A stretch of DNA of 64,000 nucleotides. It comes from Colwellia sp. 75C3 (GTDB lineage Bacteria > Pseudomonadota > Gammaproteobacteria > Enterobacterales > Alteromonadaceae). The notes under the pieces are model-generated. The model had not been told where the DNA came from, searched no databases, and worked only from the letters and a program-made list of their open reading frames with translations. The stretch lies in NCBI RefSeq assembly GCF_002836255.1, contig NZ_PJAU01000049.1, positions 29,578-93,577 on the forward strand, read 5' to 3'. Both the position numbers and the translations under genes were made by a program. Within the stretch, counting starts at the first letter, position 1, and each line of letters starts with the position of its first letter. Shown here in pieces: positions 36,084 to 45,257 of the stretch.

Positions 36084-38297
36084 TTATTCCGTCCTCTTTT
36101 CTAATAAAGACTCCCAGATTTTCGAGTTTTCAATAACATCAACAAACGACTCGGCACTAAAGCCATTTTGATACAACGAATCAACCTCTCTGTCATTTTT
36201 GTCATCACCACGTAGCTCTGTCATATCCATTAAAAGGTTAGCATCATCGTTTAATGCTATATGTAGCTCCTCAACAGAAACCTTTAAAAAATCATTAAAA
36301 CATTCATGATCAAACTCCATACACGTATCAGCAATCCAACCAATAGCCGTACAATGTGAACCTTCACCAATTCCAATTGATGATTTAAACTGATTATCAG
36401 TTAATAAAAGATGCTTAACCGCATCAGTTTTGCGCTTTATTTGTAAACCTGCTTTCCTTAATGCATGGTTTTTATAGCCTATAGCCTCCCTTTTACTACT
36501 TCTTCTATAAGTAGATTTCACTTCAATAACCAGCACAAAGTCGTCTAACTTACATATCAAGTCTATTTCACCTGGGTTCATAGACTCACAACTGGGAGGC
36601 ATATAACTATCAAGTACAGTAAAGCCACGTTTTCTGAAGGACTCACCAAGCCGCTCTTCAATTCTAGAGGTTTCACTTTTTAATTCAGCTCTGCTGTTTG
36701 CAAAACGTCGAAGATTATTAATAGCATTAACATTCGTTAATTGACATGCCATCATCCATGGAAGTTGAACGCTATAATTACCTATTTTAAAAATTGGGCG
36801 TTCAGTTAATTCTGGAAGTTTTAGCCTGTTACTATTTTGTAGTTCGTTGCTCCATCTTTTAAAATCAAGTGACCAAAAATCTAATATAGACTCTGCTGCC
36901 TTTAAGTTACCCTTTGGAAAGACATCTGACACTGTCCAGCCAACTATATTTTTAGCTTTTTGTTTCCAATTGAGCCAGGTAATTGGGAATCGATTTTGAA
37001 ACTCATTATTATTAGTATCAAGTAATCCCCCCATCGCCAACATAGTCAGAGCTCCTTGCCATTGCCCTGTGTTTTCGTACTCTCTAAAAAATACTTCGGT
37101 ATAATCTTTATTGTAAAAAGCAAGCATCAACTCAAGTGATAACAAAGCTTGGAAAACTTCAACGTTCATACCATTATCAGTTGATACAGTTTTATCGACA
37201 CCGTATATTTCACTCAGCTGTAAAGCAGAGCCAAGGGCCTTGATATAAGCTGTTTGGTTCAATTCGTGATAATCTTTAGAACCTATTTTCTGCTCTGCCA
37301 TTCCTGATTTAATAAAATCTTTTAAACCACGATTAAGCCAATAGCCTTCGAGTAGATTTAGCTTTTCCCCGTTTAACTCCCATTCTTGATTTACAACATT
37401 ATCTAAAACGGTACGATCTAATTGATTCCCGTTTAAAAAGTAACTTTCTTCATCATCAAAACAAAACGGCACAACACTCCGCGAAAGAAACTCATTGAGT
37501 TCAACTTGTGCCTGAATCAACTCAGAAAACTGAAATATAAGTGTTTCCGCAATAATAGGGCTATCACTGCTTGGGAATAATATAGGTGATAAATGAAGTT
37601 TCAGTGATTCGGCAATCACTCTATCGGTTAACTTAAATGAAGCGGGATCTGAGTTACTGATCTTCCACTCTACTATTTTGGTCAAGGCATTAAACTTAGC
37701 GGTTATACATATGACTTCACCATCCAAGGAGATGTTAGGCTCTACAAAACCTTTAAATGCATATAAGCTTGAATAACTTAACAGCTCAAAAATAGATAAT
37801 TTTTCAAAAGGCTTTTGATATTGAGCAAGTAAATCTAGTCTTTGTTTATGTGCCAGCTGGAAACATTCACAGACTTTAATTAACTTAGACAACGAACCAG
37901 GCACCGTTTCACCTAATTTCTTTATCTCAGCCCATTTGTCACTTACTGGTCGTAATACAACTTCAGAATGTCGTAGCCCCTTGCAAACTGACGATGGTGA
38001 GTTTTTGGTTATTTGCTTTAACAAATTAAAATTAGTTGTATTGTTTTGGGAGAAATAACGAGACAAAGCGAGAACAAAAGCATTAGAAGTTAAAACCTCT
38101 GTACTGAAATCCCAAATTACTTTGGAAGACCAAAAAAGATTGTCTTTATTAACCTTTTTCTGTTTGTTTGATTTTAATGGTTTCCCTGCAAGGTAAGCAT
38201 CAATGACTTCCAATGATGCTTCATCACAACTACACCCTTTTTCGAGTAGGGTTAAATATTTCTGTTCAAAGTAAGTTATGTTTACTTCCAAATTCAT
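36084..38297 (-). CDS. Large protein with C-terminal PD-(D/E)xK nuclease domain
   Basis: A 737-residue protein. The first ~560 residues match no family I know; they are mostly helical and soluble. Near the C-terminus (~565-640) there is a restriction-endonuclease-like core: Glu in RIEERLGESFRKRGF, GEIDLIC (catalytic Asp) and VIEVKST (E-x-K), followed by a Lys/Arg-rich helix. This arrangement is typical of DNA-cleaving PD-(D/E)xK enzymes. It sits 15 bp after the HNH gene in the same orientation, so the two form an operon with two different nuclease folds. A phage-defence role is inferred from the island context. The N-terminal part might sense the target. Confidence 0.65.
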   Translation of the reverse strand: MNLEVNITYFEQKYLTLLEKGCSCDEASLEVIDAYLAGKPLKSNKQKKVNKDNLFWSSKVIWDFSTEVLTSNAFVLALSRYFSQNNTTNFNLLKQITKNSPSSVCKGLRHSEVVLRPVSDKWAEIKKLGETVPGSLSKLIKVCECFQLAHKQRLDLLAQYQKPFEKLSIFELLSYSSLYAFKGFVEPNISLDGEVICITAKFNALTKIVEWKISNSDPASFKLTDRVIAESLKLHLSPILFPSSDSPIIAETLIFQFSELIQAQVELNEFLSRSVVPFCFDDEESYFLNGNQLDRTVLDNVVNQEWELNGEKLNLLEGYWLNRGLKDFIKSGMAEQKIGSKDYHELNQTAYIKALGSALQLSEIYGVDKTVSTDNGMNVEVFQALLSLELMLAFYNKDYTEVFFREYENTGQWQGALTMLAMGGLLDTNNNEFQNRFPITWLNWKQKAKNIVGWTVSDVFPKGNLKAAESILDFWSLDFKRWSNELQNSNRLKLPELTERPIFKIGNYSVQLPWMMACQLTNVNAINNLRRFANSRAELKSETSRIEERLGESFRKRGFTVLDSYMPPSCESMNPGEIDLICKLDDFVLVIEVKSTYRRSSKREAIGYKNHALRKAGLQIKRKTDAVKHLLLTDNQFKSSIGIGEGSHCTAIGWIADTCMEFDHECFNDFLKVSVEELHIALNDDANLLMDMTELRGDDKNDREVDSLYQNGFSAESFVDVIENSKIWESLLEKRTE

Positions 38298-38312
38298 GTT
38301 TTGTGCCTTACT

Positions 38313-39338
38313 TTATTTGATATTCTTTTCATTAAATTTTCCATTGTGATATTTCATGTACATGTCAAACCTTCTTCCTTCTGACAGGTTCAGTTGGTAG
38401 GTGTCACAGTGAATCTTAGCCTTATCAATATAAATCCCTAACTTATCCAAGCTTTCAATATTTGCAGTTTTTAAAAAGTCATCATTAAGGATTAATTTAT
38501 AATTCCCTTCGCTCTCTTTAATGAAAGTAACAAGATAGTTATCAAATAATTTATCTATATGTGCGCACAATAATAAACCATTAGCACCATCTAACCTTTC
38601 TTGCTTACTTTCACATTCACTCCATGGTTTTATGTGAGATGCAATCAACATTGCAGGTATATCACAACCTGTTACTGCACACTTTTCACTCCCCCAAAAA
38701 GATTTAACATTGTCCTTAAACTCACCCTGACCGATCCTGGACATTACTATCTTTTCTCTTTCTGTTTGGTCTAGTGAGTCATCATCAAATAAGTTATCAA
38801 TATCATTGAAAAATGTACTTTCTTCTTTTGAAGAATCCATATTATTATCTGAATTACTTGTTGATTTGATCTCTACAGGCAATGTTCCAGAAAAGGAATT
38901 TTTCTCAAATAAAAGAGGCTCTGGTGCTATAACGCTTTCACACAAAAATTTAAGCTTAGTTTTATAACTCAACGGACTAGAATCTTTTAATTTACATTCA
39001 GACTCTAAAATTGATATTTCAGATGTTGCAACATAATTTACAATATTTATCGAGTTTTCAATAACTAAAGCCCAAGTGAATATGTCAGACCAAATAACAA
39101 CAAAGTGAGCTTTACCATACTTAAGTTCTCTATTTCTTTGCAGTTCAGAGCCCCTTCGAAAAAGCTCTTTGGCACTATTATTTCTTCTTGATGGATTACC
39201 AAAAAGAGCATTTTCAAAGCTATCAAATGGTGTAACTGGATTATGCCAAGGCTTTTTATCTGTACAAACCCTATAATTAAGACTTAACTTCTTATCTTTG
39301 GCTTTAAGAAGCTGCTTCCAACTCGTGTATATTGTCAT
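38313..39338 (-). CDS. HNH endonuclease (HNH_2 type)
   Basis: A 341-residue protein. The C-terminal ~130 residues carry the HNH_2 signature: GQGEFKDNVKSFWGSEKCAVTG, LIASHIKPW, ERLDGANGLLLCAHIDKLFD. This gives the metal-binding Cys/His and the Asn-Gly-Leu-Leu region of restriction-type HNH nucleases. The N-terminal ~190 residues are variable and may recognise the substrate. It is first in the two-gene operon with the PD-(D/E)xK protein. A related HNH_2 fold occurs in orphan restriction enzymes, and no methyltransferase is adjacent, so modified DNA may be the target (inference). Confidence 0.8.
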   Translation of the reverse strand: MTIYTSWKQLLKAKDKKLSLNYRVCTDKKPWHNPVTPFDSFENALFGNPSRRNNSAKELFRRGSELQRNRELKYGKAHFVVIWSDIFTWALVIENSINIVNYVATSEISILESECKLKDSSPLSYKTKLKFLCESVIAPEPLLFEKNSFSGTLPVEIKSTSNSDNNMDSSKEESTFFNDIDNLFDDDSLDQTEREKIVMSRIGQGEFKDNVKSFWGSEKCAVTGCDIPAMLIASHIKPWSECESKQERLDGANGLLLCAHIDKLFDNYLVTFIKESEGNYKLILNDDFLKTANIESLDKLGIYIDKAKIHCDTYQLNLSEGRRFDMYMKYHNGKFNEKNIK

Positions 39339-39406
39339 ATATATTTCCTTTATTACCTTGAATGTCCAATTGGTAGCTCAAATCTTGGTTTAAATTCATT
39401 TAGTAA

Positions 39407-39601
39407 TTAGCTCTCAGTTAGTTCAAGTATCCCAATGTCAGCAAAATAGAACCAGAAGTAGCTTTTCGATACTTTTATCTCGCACCTTACTGAGTCTAAA
39501 CTTAACTTTTTGCTCTTTTTTTGATCAACTTGCAATTCGGAAATACCTTAAAATGTTTCAATTCCTTCATTACACTTGGGACAAAAAATAATATTTTCCA
39601 T
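39407..39601 (-). pseudogene. Small zinc-knuckle ORF interrupted by an in-frame TAA
   Basis: An ATG at 39601 with a GGAGAAC site opens a 65-codon frame. It begins MENIIFCPKCNEGIETF, is interrupted by one in-frame TAA (39548-39550), then continues 46 codons in the same frame to a stop at 39407-39409. The CPKC pair suggests half of a zinc ribbon. As it stands only a 17-residue peptide would be made. It lies just downstream of the M15-like peptidase gene. Chance cannot be excluded for so short a frame. Confidence 0.4.
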
Positions 39602-39625
39602 AATGTTCTCCTTAACTTATTGAAG

Positions 39626-40273
39626 TTAACTTACAAGGTTTTCGATATTTGTAAACCGCACCAGAGGTGAAATATTCAAATATTTATCATGTATAACGTT
39701 ATTTTTAACTAACGCTTCTTTGTTGTTAGTGTCAGGGTTAATCAAAAATGACTTTATATTTTGTTTCACATTAGGATTTTTTGACCAACGTATATTGAAA
39801 GCTGCATTACTATTAAAAAAGCAAATATCAGCATAGTTTGGTAAATTTTCATGTAGCCACCAAGCTAACGATGCCCAGTCACCTGTTTTATTAAAATAAG
39901 GCAAAAACTTTGGAATAACTACACAGGCACTAGCACCGATAACGTTATTCTTGTCAGGAATATCCCAAATATGAGCACCAAAATTACTGTTATTAGAAGC
40001 GCAATTCAGTTTGTTTTTGTTACCAAATTCATTTACTGCACTAGAACGATAGCCAGAACGAATGTGAATACGACCCCAAGATTTTTGCATTGGCTCCAGC
40101 AATTGCTCACATAATTGTGATCCTGCCTCAACAGCTGTATCTAAATTATCTGGTAGATTACTAATATGATTTGCAATAGCTATTTCAGAATATAAAAAGT
40201 CACGAAGGAAAAAGTGTTCTGAAAGCTGTATTCGACCTATTCTTTCTAATTCATTAAATAAATATTTAGTCAT
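39626..40273 (-). CDS. Peptidase M15-like protein of islands/phages
   Basis: A 215-residue protein resembling the M15/hedgehog-like DD-peptidase fold found in phage- and island-borne proteins. An N-terminal helix (HFFLRDFLYSEIA) is followed by a helix ending in GRIHIRSGYRSSAVN, the M15-type RSGYRS strand-turn. NFGAHIWDIP and ASACVVIP follow, and then WLHENLPNYADICFF. The His and Asp of HIWD could be metal ligands, but the classical SxHxxGxAxD motif is altered. No signal peptide, so it probably acts in the cytoplasm, which is odd for a wall hydrolase. It is followed by the small disrupted zinc-knuckle frame and preceded by the DUF4258 gene. Confidence 0.6.
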   Translation of the reverse strand: MTKYLFNELERIGRIQLSEHFFLRDFLYSEIAIANHISNLPDNLDTAVEAGSQLCEQLLEPMQKSWGRIHIRSGYRSSAVNEFGNKNKLNCASNNSNFGAHIWDIPDKNNVIGASACVVIPKFLPYFNKTGDWASLAWWLHENLPNYADICFFNSNAAFNIRWSKNPNVKQNIKSFLINPDTNNKEALVKNNVIHDKYLNISPLVRFTNIENLVS

Positions 40274-40322
40274 TATTAACTCCCTTTTATTTTTAATATT
40301 TGCCTAAGTTTATAACTGTTGT

Positions 40323-40592
40323 TTATTTTCTACTTCTTTTAAATCGACGATAGCGGTGCCCTACTGTAATAATGCGATCACCTTTCATAACTACATATAT
40401 CCCTGTAACCTTCTCTAACAATGATTTTGAAATAAGTTTCAAGGGAACTAACTTTTTACAAAGAGATTTTCGTAAACTAAATATTTCGCAGCCATGGTGA
40501 AACTCAACCTCACCAAAATCGAGTAGAACTTCAATAGTGCTAGGTGAAATAGCTCTTTGCTGCATTCGTATTTCGGCATGAGTTGAGTACAT
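40323..40592 (-). CDS. DUF4258 small protein (possible RelE-fold toxin-like)
   Basis: An 89-residue basic protein with the DUF4258 pattern: THAEIRMQQRAISPSTIEVLLDFGE at the start, then VMKGDRIITVGHRYRRFKR at the end. DUF4258 proteins have a RelE/ParE-like look and some are thought to be toxins, but no antitoxin-like gene is adjacent unless the M15-like neighbour serves. It is divergent from the WYL regulator and shares the operator-like region 40654-40700, so it is likely under that regulator's control. Confidence 0.65.
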   Translation of the reverse strand: MYSTHAEIRMQQRAISPSTIEVLLDFGEVEFHHGCEIFSLRKSLCKKLVPLKLISKSLLEKVTGIYVVMKGDRIITVGHRYRRFKRSRK

Positions 40593-40653
40593 TTTCTGTC
40601 TCCATATTAGTTAAAACGTTAATTGACTACCCAATGAATTATATGTATCTTTT

Positions 40654-40700
40654 GTATACATGCAATATTTATGTACACATGTAATTTTGTACATGTATAC
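40654..40700. promoter_or_regulatory. Repeated palindromic boxes, probable WYL-regulator operator
   Basis: GTATACATG (40654-40662) is a perfect inverted match of CATGTATAC (40692-40700). Between them lie TGTACACATGTA (40672-40683) and a third overlapping box GTACATGTATAC (40689-40700). All are variants of a TGTACATGTA core. The array lies between the divergent DUF4258 gene and the WYL regulator, just upstream of the latter's likely start at 40719. BrxR/CapW proteins bind inverted repeats in their own promoters, so autoregulation is likely. Confidence 0.65.
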
Positions 40701-40718
40701 TTTTCAAGCAGGTTAACG

Positions 40719-41582
40719 ATGAATACCAAAAGACATTTAGATGACGATTTGAAATTAGATCTATATAGACGACTCAGACTGATTGAGATGATCGCTTTAT
40801 GGGAAGGGAGGCTAACTTCAAATAGCTTGAACCAGACCTTTGGTATAAAACGACAACAAGCTTCAAAAGACATTAGTTATTACCGTACTGATTGCCCGGG
40901 TAATTTAGTGTACGACACTAAGCTCAAGGGCTATAAAACTACTGACAGTTTCAACCCAAAATATACTGACGGTACGCTTGATGAGTATTTAAGGTTTCTA
41001 GCTTTTAACCAAGAAGCTGCTAAACATGTATCCGCTATAGAACAAGTAAACACACCAATAGAGATAATCAGGCCACCAAATAGATCTGTTGATCCTGAAA
41101 TTGTTAGAGCGCTCATTAAAGCCTGTCGCAATAAAGACCGAATAGATGTTAAATACGCGTCAGTATCATCGCCATTAGGAAAAGAGCGAATAATGACTCC
41201 TCATACGCTCATTAGTAGCGGTTATCGCTGGCATGTTCGCGCGTATTGTGAGGAAGCTAAAAAATATAAAGATTTCGTGCTAGGACGTTTTTTAGAAATT
41301 ATAAGCACTAACGAAGAGCCTCTTGATATACCTGAAGATCATGACTGGAATACATTTATTGATTTAGTCATAGTCCCCAACCCAAACTATAGCAAAGACC
41401 AACAAAGGCTTTTTGCTAGAGAGAGAGGAATGAATGGGATGAAGCAAGTTGTAAATATTAGAGCTCCGTTGGCGCAATATTACTTACAGCTTATGCATAT
41501 CCCATTTAGTGATTATGGTCCAGATATGAAGCACTCCATTATCCTTGAAAATCTCGACCAGGTTAAAGTGCATCTATTTTGA
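40719..41582 (+). CDS. WYL-domain transcriptional regulator, BrxR/CapW-like
   Basis: A ~287-residue DNA-binding repressor-type protein. The N-terminal winged helix reads IALWEGRLTSNSLNQTFGIKRQQASKDISYY, the pattern of BrxR/CapW regulators. A central WYL-type fold follows (RIDVKYASVSSPLGKERIMTPHTLISSGYRWHVRAY ... DFVLGRFLEI) and then a WCX-like end. An in-frame ATG at 40671 exists, but it falls inside the operator boxes; the ATG at 40719 has an AGG site and fits the family start. Such regulators control BREX, CBASS and other defence loci by sensing a ligand in the WYL fold. Its targets here are probably the divergent DUF4258/M15 genes, possibly others in the island. Confidence 0.85.
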   Translation: MNTKRHLDDDLKLDLYRRLRLIEMIALWEGRLTSNSLNQTFGIKRQQASKDISYYRTDCPGNLVYDTKLKGYKTTDSFNPKYTDGTLDEYLRFLAFNQEAAKHVSAIEQVNTPIEIIRPPNRSVDPEIVRALIKACRNKDRIDVKYASVSSPLGKERIMTPHTLISSGYRWHVRAYCEEAKKYKDFVLGRFLEIISTNEEPLDIPEDHDWNTFIDLVIVPNPNYSKDQQRLFARERGMNGMKQVVNIRAPLAQYYLQLMHIPFSDYGPDMKHSIILENLDQVKVHLF

Positions 41583-41655
41583 TGATTTTCTGTCGTCACG
41601 ATTAGTCTAGGCTTACATGGTCATTCACAATATGCGTAAGCGAAGTTATCAAAAG

Positions 41656-43818
41656 CTAAATAAATCCTATCGGCTTAGCTTCTGTTTGTTTGTATGCCGA
41701 CTCATCAATCAGAATATCTAATATCTCACTTTCAGTAAACGTCCCAAGCAAAGCTGATTTTCTTGCGACTACAGCAAAGTCACCAGGAGTTAAATTAAGC
41801 AATTTATTAATCTGTACTTTTGATTTTTGGCTTATTTGAGCTGTTAATTGTTTGAACATTTTTATCGATTGTTCTGGCTTTAAATAATCTAACTTAATTT
41901 TAAAATCAAAACGCCTAGCAACGGCATGATCTAGCTTTTTATTAAAGTTTGTTGTTGCTATAAAGACACCATCAAAGTTTTCCATTTGAGTCAGCATTTC
42001 ATTCACCATAGTTGATTCCCAGTTCTGACTGCTACCCTCTCGAGAGTTTAAGAAACTGTCGACTTCATCCAATAATAATATCGCGTTCTTTTCTTTTGCC
42101 TCATCAAATGCTGCGGCTATATTTTTTTCAGTTTCCCCTACATAGCAACCTAGCAAATCAGAAGCGCTTTTAGTGATTAAAGGCATACCAACCTCTTCTG
42201 CAAGATATTTAGCGTATGCTGACTTACCCGTCCCAGGAGGCCCATATAGCAAGATACGAGACTCACCCAAACGGTTAATGCCTTTTTGCACAACGCTCAA
42301 ATCATGCCCAATACAGTTAGTCAGTGATAAGTCATAATCTAAACGTGAAGACTTTTGTATATCTTTTAATTTTGGGTAACTACCTGCAACGAGATACCCA
42401 TTTAACAACATAGTCATTTGCTCTTCTGCGTTAGTTGCCGTCAGGCCAAACGTTTTTGTTACGTTAATCGTTTTTTCAATATGCGCAATTGACAGGTTTT
42501 TATGATGGCAAATATGTTTAATAAACTCACTTGATAAGCGTAGCCCCTTACTTAGTTTCCGTATTTTATTTTCATAGTTTTCCGGCTCTGGTGATGTGAT
42601 CTCCATCACTATATCAAAGCGACGTACATAAGCGTCATCAAGGCTGGAAGGATTATTAGTTATCCAAATTGTTGGCTTAATAGAACACTCTAAAATTTTG
42701 TTTATCTGATGTTTTCTTATATTTCTCCCTCTTGAAACACTCTCATAAAAGAAATCATCACATTCATCTACTAACAAAATAATATTACCAAGTTGTTCAC
42801 ATAGCACTTGAGTCCTTAATAACTCACTTGCCATATTTTCGGAAAGATTACCGCGCCCATCATTATTTGAGTTTTTACTAATATCAAATAAATCACAGCC
42901 AAGAGCACTGGAAATCGTTTTAACTAATTCGGTTTTCCCTACGCCTGGCTCACCATGCAATAAAATGTTCACTCCCCGTTGTTTAAGTGCTATTGCTGTC
43001 TCTAAATACTCGAACATAGGTATAAACTGATCGGAGGAAAAATCTAATGGTGTCAATGAAGTTTTATAGTTTAATTGATAACATTGTCTAATTAAGTGCT
43101 CTACTGAGTTCAGCTCTGGATGGCTACTGATAACAGGAATAAACTTCTGAGGGAGCTCAACATTCGCCAGCAGTATCCTTATATCAATGCATGAATAGCT
43201 TTGAAGGTGAATACTTTCTTCATCTTGATTCACTAATAAACTATCACAGGCCTGTTCAGCGAGTTCATAGCCTATAAGAGCTTTATTAATATCACTTTCA
43301 CTGATACCAATAATATTTAACAGTAGAAACTTAGAATCTTCATTATTTCCGTAGTCAGAATTAAGCTCGTCTACCAATTGACGAAAAGGATCTGAAACCT
43401 GCTTAAGATAACAAAATAGGTACAACCTGAAATATAAGCGAGGATGTTTCGTACTTTTTGCTAAAGTACGAATATTTTGGTAAAACTTAGCTTCTGTCAA
43501 AGTAGATAATGACATTTCTTCAATAATGTTGTTCAGCCATTTCAGTTGATGATCTTGTTTAGTATTTTTTGTTTTACGTAAGAACTTTGGGATATCAATT
43601 TTGTGTATCCCATTTACAAAACGTCTTGGCATACCTAACGCAGCCAAACTACGGACTATGAGAGACTCATCAATCAAATCATCTAATACTAAACAATGAG
43701 TCTGAATTTGCTGTAGTAATTTATAAATACAACAAAGCACTAGTGGTTGCTCATGCATAATTAATGCATAAGGTTTAGCTTCTATTTTTAATGCAGGAGT
43801 TTTTTTTCTAATAGCCAT
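41656..43818 (-). CDS. Two-domain AAA+ ATPase (CDC48/spastin-like second domain)
   Basis: A 720-residue protein. After a ~250-residue N-terminal region of unknown fold come two AAA+ modules. The first has Walker A HGEPGVGKTELVK (~290) and Walker B ILLVDECDDFF. The second has YGPPGTGKSAYAKYLAEE (~510), Walker B ILLLDEVDSFL, sensor ATTNF and an Arg finger region (DHAVARRFDFK). Residues after the second Walker A (LLGCYVGETEKNIAAAF) resemble the pore-loop/ISS region of classic remodelling AAAs. Both domains look catalytically intact. It is downstream of a WYL regulator on the same strand (131-bp gap) and converges with the other WYL gene. It probably unfolds or remodels a target protein complex; no dedicated nuclease or protease is fused. 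Confidence 0.78.
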   Translation of the reverse strand: MAIRKKTPALKIEAKPYALIMHEQPLVLCCIYKLLQQIQTHCLVLDDLIDESLIVRSLAALGMPRRFVNGIHKIDIPKFLRKTKNTKQDHQLKWLNNIIEEMSLSTLTEAKFYQNIRTLAKSTKHPRLYFRLYLFCYLKQVSDPFRQLVDELNSDYGNNEDSKFLLLNIIGISESDINKALIGYELAEQACDSLLVNQDEESIHLQSYSCIDIRILLANVELPQKFIPVISSHPELNSVEHLIRQCYQLNYKTSLTPLDFSSDQFIPMFEYLETAIALKQRGVNILLHGEPGVGKTELVKTISSALGCDLFDISKNSNNDGRGNLSENMASELLRTQVLCEQLGNIILLVDECDDFFYESVSRGRNIRKHQINKILECSIKPTIWITNNPSSLDDAYVRRFDIVMEITSPEPENYENKIRKLSKGLRLSSEFIKHICHHKNLSIAHIEKTINVTKTFGLTATNAEEQMTMLLNGYLVAGSYPKLKDIQKSSRLDYDLSLTNCIGHDLSVVQKGINRLGESRILLYGPPGTGKSAYAKYLAEEVGMPLITKSASDLLGCYVGETEKNIAAAFDEAKEKNAILLLDEVDSFLNSREGSSQNWESTMVNEMLTQMENFDGVFIATTNFNKKLDHAVARRFDFKIKLDYLKPEQSIKMFKQLTAQISQKSKVQINKLLNLTPGDFAVVARKSALLGTFTESEILDILIDESAYKQTEAKPIGFI

Positions 43819-43949
43819 AGTTGTCTCTTTTAGTACTTAAATAAAGGAACTATGACTATTGTATTTGTGCCACCGACAGCTGTTGTCGCCACCTAAACGT
43901 TAGTGGTGAGCAATACCTTCAACAGTCTTTACTGATAAAAATTCATTAT

Positions 43950-44939
43950 TCAAAACACTTCACCTGTTTTACGCTCTTCTAGAGCATCAACTAAATTTTC
44001 TGGCTCCAATACCTGCACCAATTTACCGTAACCTAATAGAAAGTGAACAAGACTATAGGTAAAATCGACCGTCGCTGTTAACAACGCGCACTGTCGTCCA
44101 GTACTGCCAGTAAAAAATTTAAGGTGTTGATCATCACTAAGTTTTGAATTTTCTAGTAGGTTTAATGCAGGGCCAGAAATATTCATTTTTAGCAATATTG
44201 GCTCTTCACTTATCATGAAGCCAGTTACATCCGAGCGTATAAATACTGAAACATCATCAGCACTCGGCAAATTATCTAAAAATTGGCGTTTTACTGATTG
44301 TATTTGTGATAATTTGAATAATTGAAAGATATCTGGTGAGCTAAGCTTGCTCGCCACTAAATACTGAACATAGTCTTTTATAATCAAACCATGAGCACTT
44401 AATGAATAATCAGCAACATCGCCATTATTTTTTCGATAATTGATTTTTACTTGTTGGACTTGTGCAACGGCCTCATAAACATCTTCCCTGATATTTTCAC
44501 TAACCTCAGCAACAATCAAGGGCACCATACCTTGAACAACCTTAATTTTATCTTGCCAGTTTGCCATAACCGTATTCTGTGACAAAGTAGCCTCAGCTTT
44601 ATCAAATCGAGGCTCTAAGGACTGCAAGGCTTTAAATGGCATAATATTTTTCAAGTGCTCTTTAGCTTGCAATAACAATAAAGATTCGCTTGGGGAAAGT
44701 GCAGGCAACAACTCGCGAGCATGGTTTATATAAGACCACTTATAGCCCTCGGGGCTATCATAATTAATCAACCCCATAACATCAGCAAGCTTATGTAAAT
44801 CTCGCTCTACAGTACGAGTAGACGTTTTAAAACCATCATCGATTAATCGCTGATACAAATCCTTAGTAAGAACAAAAGCGGGATGCTTAGGAATAATTTT
44901 AAGCATGGTAATTTGTCTTAAAATAGTACTCTTATTCAT
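43950..44939 (-). CDS. WYL-domain transcriptional regulator (DeoR-type HTH)
   Basis: A 329-residue regulator of the other WYL architecture. The N-terminal helix-turn-helix (LYQRLIDDGFKTSTRTVERDLHKLADVMGL) is the usual HTH_11/DeoR type. A central WYL domain (VQQVKINYRKNNGDVADYSLSAHGLIIKDYVQYLVAS) and a C-terminal WCX domain follow. AAGGAAC precedes the ATG. It lies upstream of the two-domain AAA+ gene in the same direction, so it may regulate it or be co-transcribed with it. It is not close to the first WYL protein in sequence and probably senses a different signal. Confidence 0.87.
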   Translation of the reverse strand: MNKSTILRQITMLKIIPKHPAFVLTKDLYQRLIDDGFKTSTRTVERDLHKLADVMGLINYDSPEGYKWSYINHARELLPALSPSESLLLLQAKEHLKNIMPFKALQSLEPRFDKAEATLSQNTVMANWQDKIKVVQGMVPLIVAEVSENIREDVYEAVAQVQQVKINYRKNNGDVADYSLSAHGLIIKDYVQYLVASKLSSPDIFQLFKLSQIQSVKRQFLDNLPSADDVSVFIRSDVTGFMISEEPILLKMNISGPALNLLENSKLSDDQHLKFFTGSTGRQCALLTATVDFTYSLVHFLLGYGKLVQVLEPENLVDALEERKTGEVF

Positions 44940-45218
44940 GATGTTCCTTCACCTAACATAAAAAATGACTATAGCACCTTAATTGTCAAATAGTGTCGCT
45001 ATGGATATTGGAGTTTAAATAAAATTTTATGTCACTAGAAGGTGACCAATGATAGGGGGGTGAGTAAGGTAAAATAAAGATTAGAGAAAGTATAAGGTTA
45101 ATACTCACATTATTGCTCACTTATATATTCGTCAAACCAAGGGAGTAGATTGGGCTAAACCGATATGAATAATCATATGAATATCTTACCGTTGATTTTG
45201 AGTGGTTCTAAAAGCTAG

Positions 45219-45239
45219 CACAGGGATATCAACCCTGTG
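45219..45239 (-). terminator. Hairpin downstream of the SAP-AAA gene
   Basis: CACAGGG (45219-45225), loop ATATCAA, CCCTGTG (45233-45239), 18 bp past the stop. On the minus strand a short T-containing stretch (CTAGCTTTTAG) follows, so termination is possible but not strong. The rest of 44940-45257 shows no gene. Confidence 0.5.
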
Positions 45240-45257
45240 AGTAATGAACGTCTCTGT

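Noticed and set aside
40619..40873. 84-codon minus-strand frame over the WYL start
   Set aside because: Antisense to the well-supported WYL regulator and across its operator, with no family resemblance.
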